Below are positions 23,313 through 30,910 of a stretch of 37,853 nucleotides of DNA, piece by piece; positions within the stretch are counted from its first letter, which is position 1; the number at the start of each line of letters is the position of its first letter. The translations under genes and the position numbers were made by a program. A model generated the notes under the pieces. That model saw only the letters and a program-made list of their open reading frames with translations, had not been told where the DNA came from and ran no database searches. This DNA is from WJMT01 sp964445575 (GTDB lineage: Bacteria > Acidobacteriota > Aminicenantia > Aminicenantales > Aminicenantaceae), in NCBI GenBank assembly GCA_964445575.1, contig CAYULB010000017.1, positions 1 to 37,853 of the forward strand. Direction: 5' to 3'.

Positions 23313-23340
23313 TTCTTATTTCTTTTCTCTTTTGCTTTTG

Positions 23341-23369
23341 ATTATAAACCTGGATTATTCATAAGTCTA
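23341..23369 (-). promoter_or_regulatory. promoter of the HAD gene, built partly from the dispersed repeat
   Basis: On the minus strand TAGACT (23369-23364), 17-bp spacer, perfect TATAAT (23346-23341). The -35 and most of the spacer lie within the dispersed repeat. Confidence 0.55.
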
Positions 23370-23392
23370 GGCTGCTGCAGATGAGAGGCGCA
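23346..23392. repeat. dispersed intergenic repeat, copy 2
   Basis: CCTGGATTATTCATAAGTC followed by a GCAGATG-AGAGG block, matching 12050-12098 with few changes and one or two single-base gaps. Confidence 0.6.
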
Positions 23393-23438
23393 ATGCCTGA
23401 CTAGTAAATCATTTTATATAAAAACAAGAGAAATGTTT

Positions 23439-23467
23439 TTGAGTTTTTAAAAACTTTCTGATATAAT
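23439..23467 (+). promoter_or_regulatory. sigma-70 promoter of the small membrane protein
   Basis: TTGAGT (23439-23444), 17-bp spacer, perfect TATAAT (23462-23467). Confidence 0.7.
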
Positions 23468-23506
23468 CATTCCGAATAATTTAGATACAAAAAGGGAGGC
23501 TTACTT

Positions 23507-23749
23507 ATGGGTAAGTTTTTAGCGATTCTGTTAGGACTTGTTGCCATGGCAGGTGGTATTGTGCTTGTCATTATTGTATGGACCCAAGAATTCTTAAACC
23601 TTTTATTTGGCTGTATTCCTCCTATTCTGTTCTTTGGCGGACTGATTGCTCTGGTGGCAGGAATCAGCAGCATTAAAGACGCAGCCAGAACCAAAAAACT
23701 GGAAGAAGAAGTAGAAGAAGGAGAAGAAGGAGAAAAAAAAGAAGAATAA
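23507..23749 (+). CDS. small membrane protein with acidic tail
   Basis: This 80-aa protein has two predicted membrane helices (about 4-26 and 36-55), then a short basic stretch (KDAARTKK) and a highly acidic tail (EEEVEEGEEGEKKEE). GGGAGG nine bases before the ATG and a clear promoter support a real gene despite its size. It has no family I recognise. Both helices are Gly-rich. The acidic tail probably faces the cytoplasm, following the basic residues at the helix end. Confidence 0.8.
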   Translation: MGKFLAILLGLVAMAGGIVLVIIVWTQEFLNLLFGCIPPILFFGGLIALVAGISSIKDAARTKKLEEEVEEGEEGEKKEE

Positions 23750-23820
23750 GAGCCCTTCATCCATTAAAACTCAATTATAGTTAATCCCGATCATTTAAGG
23801 GGAGATTCTTTCTCTTTCAT

Positions 23821-24213
23821 TTACTTGGAAGCTCCCTTTTCAATCTCTTCACCAACAATGGACCTCAATTCCTGCTTTATTTTCTCCATTCTCTGAAGCT
23901 TACCCTCGATTCTATCAAACAAATCCTGCTGGGATTTTATCCCCTGTATTATCAAGAATGCAGCGCTTTCAGACCTGGTTTTAAAAAGACCGGACTCCAC
24001 CAGCCTGTTTATCTTCTTATTGGACTCATCATTGACTCTTATAGTGAGAACCGTATTCCTTGAAGCAAGGGCTTTTTCAATAGCTTTTCTTATGGATTCT
24101 GCTGTTTTGTTGGCAAATTTCTCAACCTGTTCTCCGAATTCATCAAGGGCTCCTTTCTTTTTCTTTTTTTCTTCTTCCCTGCTTTCCTTTTCTGATTTCT
24201 TTTTTTCAGACAT
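23821..24213 (-). CDS. ribbon-helix-helix-like protein with coiled-coil ends
   Basis: A 130-aa protein. The N-terminal 30 residues are nearly all Lys/Glu. A helical stretch follows (DEFGEQVEKFANKTAESIRK), then a ribbon-helix-helix-like core at about 52-92: strand TVLTIRVND, helix SNKKINRLVESG, helix TRSESAAFLIIQGI. The C-terminus is again helical (DLFDRIEGKLQRMEKI). Such folds bind DNA as dimers. I chose the second ATG (24213): AAGGAG touches the first ATG at 24219 but is well spaced from the second. Its promoter carries a perfect palindrome over the -10 box, which suggests self-repression. Confidence 0.82.
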   Translation of the reverse strand: MSEKKKSEKESREEEKKKKKGALDEFGEQVEKFANKTAESIRKAIEKALASRNTVLTIRVNDESNKKINRLVESGLFKTRSESAAFLIIQGIKSQQDLFDRIEGKLQRMEKIKQELRSIVGEEIEKGASK

Positions 24214-24227
24214 TCGCATCTCCTTTA

Positions 24228-24246
24228 TATGTAATCTAATTACATA
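24228..24246. promoter_or_regulatory. candidate operator at the ribbon-helix-helix gene
   Basis: TATGTAAT-CTA-ATTACATA is a perfect 8-bp inverted repeat that overlaps the -10 box and the expected transcription start. Confidence 0.6.
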
Positions 24247-24272
24247 ATACGTTTAACAGTAATACCTGTCAA
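24244..24272 (-). promoter_or_regulatory. sigma-70 promoter of the ribbon-helix-helix gene
   Basis: On the minus strand perfect TTGACA (24272-24267), 17-bp spacer, TATTAT (24249-24244). Confidence 0.8.
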
Positions 24273-24346
24273 GAGATTACAAATTAAAGGAGGAGAGAAA
24301 AACAAAAAATGGAAAAGTAGTTATGGTCTGGGAATAACTCTAAATA

Positions 24347-25171
24347 TTAGTTTTCTTTTCTTTCCGCCGAGACCAGAAACTTTCCGCAGTTTTCACAAAT
24401 GTAAATATCATTGCTTCCTTCAATCGCTGAACTCATCCCTGTAGCGATGTTGATGTAACAACCCATGCAGGTCCCATCTATTACTTCTGCTACAGCAAAT
24501 CCATATCTTTCCATCAACTTATCAAACCGGTCAAGGAGGGATTTATCCAATTCGGCTCTTATCAGTTCCGCTTGTTTTTCCAGCTCTCCCAATTCTTTCT
24601 TTTTGGCTTTCTTCTTTTTCAGTTCTATCTCCTGAAGCTTCCACAAAAGCCTCCCTCTATGGATGATCTTGTCCTCTATGGGAGGAAGATGAAGTTTTAT
24701 CTCTGAAAGGATTTTGTACATCTCCTCAGGTGACTCTGCAGTAAACAGTCTCCTTCTGAATTTTTCATTCAGCAAGAATTTAGCTAATCCGGCAAACAAA
24801 TGATTGAAAAGGCCTGGAATGGCAGGGTTCCATACGATGAGGATGATGAGCTTGACTTTTTCATTGTCAATTGCATTAAAATCCACACCCTTCTTCAACT
24901 TTCCTACCACCACAGCAATATCTTCTACCCCAGTGTTGAATCTTGCATGAGGAAGGGCGATTTGATGCCCTATGCCTGTTGATTCAAGCTCTTCCCGGTC
25001 AATGATTCGAGTAAGTACCGGCTTTTTGTTTTTTATCAAACTTTGCTTTTCCAGCAGGTCCAGCAATTCTTCCAGTGCTTCCTTCTTGTCTTTGGCTTCT
25101 AGATCGAAAATGATTTGAGAGGGTTTGAGATAATCTGAGAAATGGGGATGTTTTGTTTTTTCTGTTTCCAT
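24347..25171 (-). CDS. PTS EIIA (type 2, Ntr-like) domain fused to a coiled coil and C4 zinc ribbon
   Basis: A 274-aa fusion. Residues about 10-160 are a PTS EIIA-2 domain: EALEELLDLL, then STGIGHQIALPHAR with the phosphorylatable His75, and KLIILIVWNPA. Residues 170-225 are a charged coiled coil. The C-terminus is a zinc ribbon with Cys235 and Cys238 (GTCMGC) and Cys259 and Cys262 (ICENCG), the same type as in the protein at 9239-9943. No sugar permease, HPr or EI gene is nearby, so a regulatory rather than transport role is likely. Possibly it passes a phosphorylation signal to a partner of the zinc-ribbon part; this is inference. Confidence 0.88.
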   Translation of the reverse strand: METEKTKHPHFSDYLKPSQIIFDLEAKDKKEALEELLDLLEKQSLIKNKKPVLTRIIDREELESTGIGHQIALPHARFNTGVEDIAVVVGKLKKGVDFNAIDNEKVKLIILIVWNPAIPGLFNHLFAGLAKFLLNEKFRRRLFTAESPEEMYKILSEIKLHLPPIEDKIIHRGRLLWKLQEIELKKKKAKKKELGELEKQAELIRAELDKSLLDRFDKLMERYGFAVAEVIDGTCMGCYINIATGMSSAIEGSNDIYICENCGKFLVSAERKEN

Positions 25172-25263
25172 TTTCTTCTGTTATTCTAACACAAAACTTT
25201 CAACCTAAAAAGAAAAAAAATTGGCAGTACAAAGTCAATGCGGGTATCAGGTTTTAGAGTCAT

Positions 25264-25950
25264 TTATTTTTCCTTTTCCGGATTATCTGAATAGTACTGA
25301 CGGATGTACTTTTCCTGCACCTCAAAAGACCAATGCACATCACGGATATAGTCAGCTGCTTCCTGATACTTTTTCTTTTCCATAAGTTCTATAAATTTTC
25401 CGTGCTCCTCTATTGAACTCTCTTCCCACTCTTTAATATATCCTTCTCTCCTCGGGAAATCATACAATCGTTTCTTTAAGGTATCCGCTGTTTTTCTCAG
25501 CGTTTTGTTTCCTGAAAGCAAGAGATAGATATCATGAAATTTGAGATTTTCTTCATAATAAGCATCAAAGTCGTCTTTTTCTATGGCTCTTTTCATTCTC
25601 TGGTTCAATTTTTTCATCCTGACTATGTCTTTCTCACTCAAAGAGGACGAAGCTGTAAGAACCGCTGTACTTTCCAGAGCTCCGAGTATCTGATAGAAGT
25701 CTCTGATGTCCTGTACAGAAAGAGTGTTGACTACCACGCCTCTTCGAGGCAGGATATTCACAAATCCCTCCATCTCCAGCCTTATCAATGCATCTCTCAG
25801 AGGAGTCTTACTGATGCCCAATTTCTGACTAGTGGCGTTCATATCTATAACCGAACCCGGCCTCAGTTCCCCTCTTTTCAATTGTTTCCGGATGTACTCG
25901 TAAACCTGGTCCTTTAAAGAAGCCAAGTTTAAGATAGTCTTTTTTCCCAT
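25264..25950 (-). CDS. GntR-family regulator, FadR/FCD subfamily
   Basis: A 228-aa transcription factor. The N-terminal winged helix has DQVYEYIRKQLKRGELRPG and ISKTPLRDALIRLEMEGFV (about 15-65), with the wing LPRRGVVV. The C-terminal all-helical FCD sensor domain (about 80-215) usually binds a small acid or sugar acid through a metal. AAGGA lies eight bases before the ATG. It is the last gene of the araB-araD-isomerase operon (45-base gap), so it most likely controls pentose use. Confidence 0.92.
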   Translation of the reverse strand: MGKKTILNLASLKDQVYEYIRKQLKRGELRPGSVIDMNATSQKLGISKTPLRDALIRLEMEGFVNILPRRGVVVNTLSVQDIRDFYQILGALESTAVLTASSSLSEKDIVRMKKLNQRMKRAIEKDDFDAYYEENLKFHDIYLLLSGNKTLRKTADTLKKRLYDFPRREGYIKEWEESSIEEHGKFIELMEKKKYQEAADYIRDVHWSFEVQEKYIRQYYSDNPEKEK

Positions 25951-25995
25951 CGGGACAATCCTTCTATCTTCTCTTCTCCGGTACTTTGACCTTTA

Positions 25996-27477
25996 TCATA
26001 AGAAAGGATTTTCCTTTGGATACAAGGAGTTTTTCGGTCGATTGTATCCGATATCATTGACTCCCAGCGCTTTAACAGCTTCATACATCACCTTTCCCAT
26101 GTGTTTGAAAGCAACAGCAGTGTGATGAGGAAATCTTTTCTCTAGGAGCACATTTCTGTAGAAGCGGGCCATTTCTTTGACTGCAAAAACGCCGATGCTC
26201 CCGAATGAACCCGGGTCAATATCTAAGATCTCTCCTTCTGCTAAGTAGCCCTTTAGAACAGCATCTGCCGTGGACTGAAGCCGGAATAGGGTGATATCAC
26301 CAGGTCTGATTCTTCCCTCTAAAGTCCCCCTGGTTATGTCCGGCTCTTCTCCGCTCTCAAGAAGACGGTTCATTATAAGCTGATATTTCATCTGGGGATC
26401 AATCAAACAGCAGGAGGGAGTGTTCCCGCAGTGAAAACCCATAAAAAGGTCACTCATTTTGTAATCTTTGATTTTTTGGCGGGACTTTTTGATTAGCTGT
26501 TCTGGGACAGTATTGTTAATATCTAAAAGGGTAGCGGGAAACTCGGTGGCGCAAATAGCCATGTATTCGCTCAAGGCACCATAAATATCGACCTCGCAGG
26601 CAACCGGGATCCCCTGGGAAGCTAACCGGGAGTTCACATAACAGGGGACAAATCCAAAATAACTTTCAAAAGCCGGCCAGCATTTATTGGCAAAAACTCC
26701 GAACTCACTTGCCCCCATATTTTCGTTATAAAACTTTCTGAGAGCGACTTCGTACTGGGCCAGCTTTTTTAGAAGGTCTGGATACTGATTTCCTCTGCCC
26801 AGCTCTTCAGTCATCTCCTTTGTCACTTCTCCGATTTCCGGGCTCCCTTCAGCCTGGCAAAAGATATCATAGAGGTCCAGCTCACTGTTTTCCATGACCT
26901 CCACTCCTAAATCATATAAAGGTTTAATCGGGGCATTGCAGGCCAAAAAATCCTGAGGTCTGGGGCCGAATGAAAATATCTTGAGCCCTTTTATCCCTTT
27001 CACGACTCGTGCCATCGGAATAAATTCCTTGGCCATGCCTGCAACCTGTTCAGGAGTCCCCACCGGTTTGGCAGGGATATAAGGATTTATATTCCTTAAT
27101 CCCATGTTATAAGAGGCACTCAGCAAGCCGCAGAAGGCATCACCTCTTTCTTGAATCAAATTGTTTTTTGGCTCTTCCGCAGCAGCTGTGAACATACAAG
27201 GACCCTCAAATTTTTCAGCGAGAAGTGTTGTGGGGCCTTCCGGCCCGAAATTACCTAAATAAACAACCAGTGCATTAATATTCTTTTCTTTGATTTCTTT
27301 AAGCGCTTTGATTGAGTCATGCTCATTTTCAATGATAATGTTTATCTTTACCATATCTACCTTCTGCTCCCTGCATTTTTGGATGACTTTATCCCTCCTT
27401 TTTTTTGATAATTCAACAGGAAAACAATCCCTGCTCACAGCTACAATTCCCGGTCTGATCTGTGGAATATTAATCAT
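25996..27477 (-). CDS. L-fucose/L-arabinose isomerase-family protein (COG2407), probable AraA substitute
   Basis: A 493-aa sugar isomerase of the FucI-like COG2407 family, which converts aldoses to ketoses with a divalent metal. Likely metal ligands sit in IPVACEVDIYGALSEYM (Glu and Asp) and GFHCGNTPSCC (His). It lacks the WFVTGSQ-type N-terminus of classical AraA. Between araD and gntR it occupies the place of the L-arabinose isomerase, so it probably supplies ribulose to AraB. I chose the ATG at 27477, with GGAGG six bases upstream; a longer frame from 27519 lies inside araD and has no such site. The start overlaps the araD stop by eight bases (ATGATTAA). Confidence 0.85.
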   Translation of the reverse strand: MINIPQIRPGIVAVSRDCFPVELSKKRRDKVIQKCREQKVDMVKINIIIENEHDSIKALKEIKEKNINALVVYLGNFGPEGPTTLLAEKFEGPCMFTAAAEEPKNNLIQERGDAFCGLLSASYNMGLRNINPYIPAKPVGTPEQVAGMAKEFIPMARVVKGIKGLKIFSFGPRPQDFLACNAPIKPLYDLGVEVMENSELDLYDIFCQAEGSPEIGEVTKEMTEELGRGNQYPDLLKKLAQYEVALRKFYNENMGASEFGVFANKCWPAFESYFGFVPCYVNSRLASQGIPVACEVDIYGALSEYMAICATEFPATLLDINNTVPEQLIKKSRQKIKDYKMSDLFMGFHCGNTPSCCLIDPQMKYQLIMNRLLESGEEPDITRGTLEGRIRPGDITLFRLQSTADAVLKGYLAEGEILDIDPGSFGSIGVFAVKEMARFYRNVLLEKRFPHHTAVAFKHMGKVMYEAVKALGVNDIGYNRPKNSLYPKENPFL

Positions 27478-28177
27478 CTCTCTTTCCTCCCTTTTGGCCG
27501 TAATACGCATCCGGTCCATGTTTTCGCAAATAGTGTTTTTTCAACACATAATCAGGCAGAGCTTTTTTCTCCGGATGCAGCAGCAGAGTCCCCCATGCTG
27601 TTTTTGCCACTTTTTCAAGCGCTATGCTGTTTTCAACCGCTTCTTTAGGAGTCCTTCCCCAGACAAAAGGTCCATGCCCTGCCACAAGCACAGCAGGGAC
27701 AGCCAGATAGTCCCGGTCCTTAAAAGCCTCAACAATGACCTTTCCTGTATTTTTCTCATAACCTCTTTTGACTTCATCCGGCTCTAGGATTCGAGTCAAG
27801 GGGATACTGCCGGAGAAAAAATCAGCATGGGTGGTGCCCAAACACGGAATTTCTTTATTTGCCTGGGCAAACATAGAAGCAAAATCACTGTGAGTATGGA
27901 CCACTGAAGTCACCCTCCCAAATACTTTGTAGATTTCTAGGTGAGTGGGCGTATCTGAAGATGGTTTAAAGTTGCCTTCAACCACAGAGCCTTTAAGGTC
28001 CACCACCACCATGGATTCCGGCCTCATTTCTTCATAAGCCAGTCCACTTGGTTTTATAACCACCAGCTTCTTTTGAGGGTCAAAACCTGACACGTTCCCC
28101 CAGGTGAGGGTTACCAGTTCGGATTCAATGATGCGTTGATTTGCCCAGCATACTTTTTCTTTTAATCGAGCCAGCAC
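27470..28177 (-). CDS. araD: L-ribulose-5-phosphate 4-epimerase
   Basis: AraD converts L-ribulose-5-phosphate to D-xylulose-5-phosphate, the link to the pentose phosphate pathway. The 235-aa length is normal. The class II aldolase fold shows GNVSG and KPSG for phosphate binding, and the catalytic/zinc residues Asp75 in SSDTPTHLEIY, His94 and His96 in VHTHSDFA and His168 in AGHGPFVWG. The C-terminal HGPDAYYGQ carries the conserved Tyr. It starts at GTG, with AGGGGA inside the last codons of araB as ribosome site. It lies four bases after araB. Confidence 0.95.
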   Translation of the reverse strand: MLARLKEKVCWANQRIIESELVTLTWGNVSGFDPQKKLVVIKPSGLAYEEMRPESMVVVDLKGSVVEGNFKPSSDTPTHLEIYKVFGRVTSVVHTHSDFASMFAQANKEIPCLGTTHADFFSGSIPLTRILEPDEVKRGYEKNTGKVIVEAFKDRDYLAVPAVLVAGHGPFVWGRTPKEAVENSIALEKVAKTAWGTLLLHPEKKALPDYVLKKHYLRKHGPDAYYGQKGGKRDD

Positions 28178-28181
28178 TGTG

Positions 28182-29888
28182 TTATCCCCTTTGAGTCTCC
28201 CTCAGTTCAATAAGGTCTTTCATAACATCAAATAGATTTCCGGTCCATTCTTTTGTTCCGAAACTATCATGGAGTGTTTTATAAACTGCGAACATCTTTT
28301 TATACACTTCATGATGCTCAGGGTTTGGGTGATAGACTTTTTTTACCCCCGTCATTTTTTTCTGGGCTTGTTCCACGTTTTTATAACCGCTTTTTTCCTC
28401 TCCGCTTGCCACAGCACCAAAAATTGCAGCTCCCAGGGCGGGTGTCTGATCGCTTCGGGAGACTTTCATGGGCCGTCCTAGAATATCCGCATATGTCTGC
28501 ATAAGAAAGGGACTTTTGGCAGCCAGCCCTCCACAGTTTACAATATCTTTGATTGAAACACCATACTCCTGAATGCGGTTTATTATAGTCAGGGCGCCAA
28601 AAGCTGTGGCTTCGATAAGAGCCCTGTATATTTCATGGGGTTCTGTGTGAAGTGTTTGGCCCACCAGAAGCCCGCTCAGCCTCACATCCACCAATATAGT
28701 CCGGTTGCCGTGATTCCAGTCCAGAGCAACCAGACCATGCTCTCCTGGCTTTTGTTTGGAAGCCTCTTTCTCAAGACCTTTGAATTTTTCATCAACTGTT
28801 TTCCCATATCTATCAGGAGCAAGTTTTTCAACAAACCATAAAAATATATCCCCTACTGCAGACTGTCCGGCCTCAATGCCGTAATATCCTGGCAAAACCG
28901 AACTGTCAACAATGCCGCACACTCCAGGGATATTCAGAGAACCCCTCTCTTTTGGATGGACTAAAATATCACAGGTGCTTGTTCCCAGTATTTTAACCAA
29001 TGTTTGTTCTTTAACTCCAGCACCCACTCCCCCCATATGAGCATCAAAAGCTCCCACTGCCACGGCAATCCCTTCCGGCAAACCCAGTCTTTCTGCCCAC
29101 TCCGGACACAAATAACCGGCCCGGATGTTAGACGGATACGCACAGGCGTACAATCTTTCCCTTAATCCGGGAAGCTGAGGGTCCAGGGCTCTGAGAAAAT
29201 CCCTATCCGGAAGCCCTTCCCATTCCTCATTGTACATGGCTTTATGGCCTGCGGCACAAATGCTCCTCTTAATCCGCCTCGGTTTAGTGTCGCCTGTTAA
29301 AACAGCCGGCAGATAATCGCATATCTCTACAAAACTGAAAGCAGAGTTAAAAACCTCTGGAGCCACATTTTTGCAGTGAAGTATCTTTGACCAAAACCAT
29401 TCTGAAGAATAAACCCCTCCGATTTTTTCAAGATATTGGGGCCTCATCTTTTTTGCGGTTTCTGTAATCTGAACCGCCTCCCTATGACTCGAATGGTCTT
29501 TCCAGAGCCAAACCATTGCATTTAAGTCCTCTTTGAATTCAGGAAGGATGCAAAGAGGTGCTCCCTGGGCATTTACGGGCATGGGACTGCTTCCTGTGGT
29601 GTCAACCCCGATTCCTATGATCTGTTCAGGATTGAAATCAGGATTATCTTTTTGAGCGGTATCAACAGCAAACCTCACACACTCTTTGATTCCTATGAGA
29701 TAATTTCTAGGGTCCTGTCTCGCTATATTAGGCTCTTTTTCATCAATAAATATCCCGTCCGCTCCGGAAGGATAGGGAAAGACATGTGTTGCGAGCTCTC
29801 GCCCATCAGCAATATCAACGATTAAAGCACGGCATGAATTTGTTCCAAAATCCAGTCCTAGAGAATATTTTTTCATTATCTTACTCAT
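28182..29888 (-). CDS. araB: ribulokinase
   Basis: AraB phosphorylates L-ribulose to L-ribulose-5-phosphate with ATP. The 568-aa protein is a FGGY kinase of usual ribulokinase length. The N-terminal phosphate loop is SLGLDFGTNSCRALIV. Typical ribulokinase strings are GIGVDTTGSSPMPV, MVWLWKDHS, GAFDAHMGGVGAGV, KILGTSTCDI and the C-terminal NCGGLAAKSPFLMQTYAD. Two ATGs are possible (29888 and 29876); neither has a clear Shine-Dalgarno, and MKKYSLGLDFG from the second also looks natural. It heads the operon, so control should act in 29889-30106. Confidence 0.95.
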   Translation of the reverse strand: MSKIMKKYSLGLDFGTNSCRALIVDIADGRELATHVFPYPSGADGIFIDEKEPNIARQDPRNYLIGIKECVRFAVDTAQKDNPDFNPEQIIGIGVDTTGSSPMPVNAQGAPLCILPEFKEDLNAMVWLWKDHSSHREAVQITETAKKMRPQYLEKIGGVYSSEWFWSKILHCKNVAPEVFNSAFSFVEICDYLPAVLTGDTKPRRIKRSICAAGHKAMYNEEWEGLPDRDFLRALDPQLPGLRERLYACAYPSNIRAGYLCPEWAERLGLPEGIAVAVGAFDAHMGGVGAGVKEQTLVKILGTSTCDILVHPKERGSLNIPGVCGIVDSSVLPGYYGIEAGQSAVGDIFLWFVEKLAPDRYGKTVDEKFKGLEKEASKQKPGEHGLVALDWNHGNRTILVDVRLSGLLVGQTLHTEPHEIYRALIEATAFGALTIINRIQEYGVSIKDIVNCGGLAAKSPFLMQTYADILGRPMKVSRSDQTPALGAAIFGAVASGEEKSGYKNVEQAQKKMTGVKKVYHPNPEHHEVYKKMFAVYKTLHDSFGTKEWTGNLFDVMKDLIELRETQRG

Positions 29889-30106
29889 TTTTAATAAAAT
29901 AATATTTTATAAAGATTTATTCAACAATTCTCTGAACCGTTCTCTCATTTTTCAATATCTTGATATTTTCCAATTTAATATTTACGATTCTTTCTAACTT
30001 TTATAAAAAATCTTGCATATGGAAGGAAAGAAAACAATAATAATAAGGATATAACCATTTCTTCATGAATCACTCAGGTTAAACGGACAAAAGAATAGGT
30101 ACAATA
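29889..30106. other. divergent promoter region between araB and the membrane-protein gene
   Basis: An AT-rich region of 218 bases with no gene. A perfect palindrome AATATC-TT-GATATT lies at 29954-29967. It does not look like the usual FadR-type site (TnGTnnnACnA). A degenerate piece of the dispersed repeat may sit at 30059-30080 (CTTCATGAATCACTCAGGTT). No promoter stands out clearly. Confidence 0.5.
29954..29967. promoter_or_regulatory. palindrome upstream of araB, possible operator
   Basis: Perfect 6-bp arms AATATC/GATATT with a two-base centre, about 65 bases upstream of araB. The binding protein is unknown. Confidence 0.35.
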
Positions 30107-30814
30107 GTGGCCTTAGTAAAAGATAAAAATATCCTTGGAATCACAAATGAAAAACTCCCCTTTTTTATTGGAATGATGCTGCTTTTTATAGAAATTTGCA
30201 TCCTTCTCGTTTTTTTTGTTGTTGATCCTTCCTTGTCTTTAAAATTAATCTCTATGGTTACTGCTTTTCATCTGGGGGGAAGACTGGCCATGATTGGAAC
30301 AGGCCTGGAATTCAGTTTCTCTGCCCCTACCATTATTGCTGTCATACTGACCTATCTCACAGCTTTTCTTCTTATCATGCTCTCTATCATAGGATTTCTG
30401 TGGGCCAAAGCCAAAAAGTTTAAATTTTTCAAAAATTTTGTTAAGAAACGTATGAAAAAAGCTGAAAAAAGAGCTGAAGTCATGAAAAAATGGAGCTGGA
30501 TAGGAATTGTTGCCTTCGTATGGATGCCTTTTCCGATGACAGGCGCTATAATGGGTTTTCTTATTGCCAGGGCTGAAGGATATAAATCCCTGACTTCTAT
30601 AATGATCACCATTCCCTCTATGTGGTTTGGGGTGGTTTGCTGGACGTTGTGGTTTGATGAGCTTTACAAATTAATAGCAAAAATAAGGCCTGGATTGAGT
30701 ACCTATGTCACTCTTTTTCTGGTTATTCTTCCCTTCCTATATTACCTGACAGGAAGACTCATAAAAAAAATCAAATCCCATAATATGGAAAGCTTGAAAC
30801 AAATCGAAAAATAA
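30107..30814 (+). CDS. small multidrug-export-family membrane protein
   Basis: A 235-aa integral membrane protein with about five or six hydrophobic segments (about 18-40, 45-65, 72-102, 128-155, 165-185, 198-218) and a basic loop (KKFKFFKNFVKKRMKKAEKR) between the third and fourth. The string WIGIVAFVWMPFPMTGAIMG matches the conserved core of the Sm_multidrug_ex family. Transport of drugs is a family name more than a proven activity. The start is GTG with a weak ribosome site; a later start is possible. A 96-base gap separates it from the rubredoxin fusion. Confidence 0.75.
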   Translation: MALVKDKNILGITNEKLPFFIGMMLLFIEICILLVFFVVDPSLSLKLISMVTAFHLGGRLAMIGTGLEFSFSAPTIIAVILTYLTAFLLIMLSIIGFLWAKAKKFKFFKNFVKKRMKKAEKRAEVMKKWSWIGIVAFVWMPFPMTGAIMGFLIARAEGYKSLTSIMITIPSMWFGVVCWTLWFDELYKLIAKIRPGLSTYVTLFLVILPFLYYLTGRLIKKIKSHNMESLKQIEK

Positions 30815-30910
30815 ATAATACAGAAGATAAAAAGTCAAAAGATTTGTAAATATTGAATAATGAAAAGGTCAATGACACAATATTAATTTCTTTTTGAAAG
30901 GAGAATAGAT

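Noticed and set aside
27478..27519. 14-residue N-terminal extension of the isomerase
   Set aside because: The upstream ATG lies inside araD without a ribosome site; GGAGG fits the ATG at 27477.
27290..27787. 165-codon plus-strand frame
   Set aside because: Antisense to both the isomerase and araD, which are unmistakable.
30059..30080. Third full copy of the dispersed repeat
   Set aside because: Only about 16 of 20 bases fit in reverse orientation with gaps; too weak to annotate.
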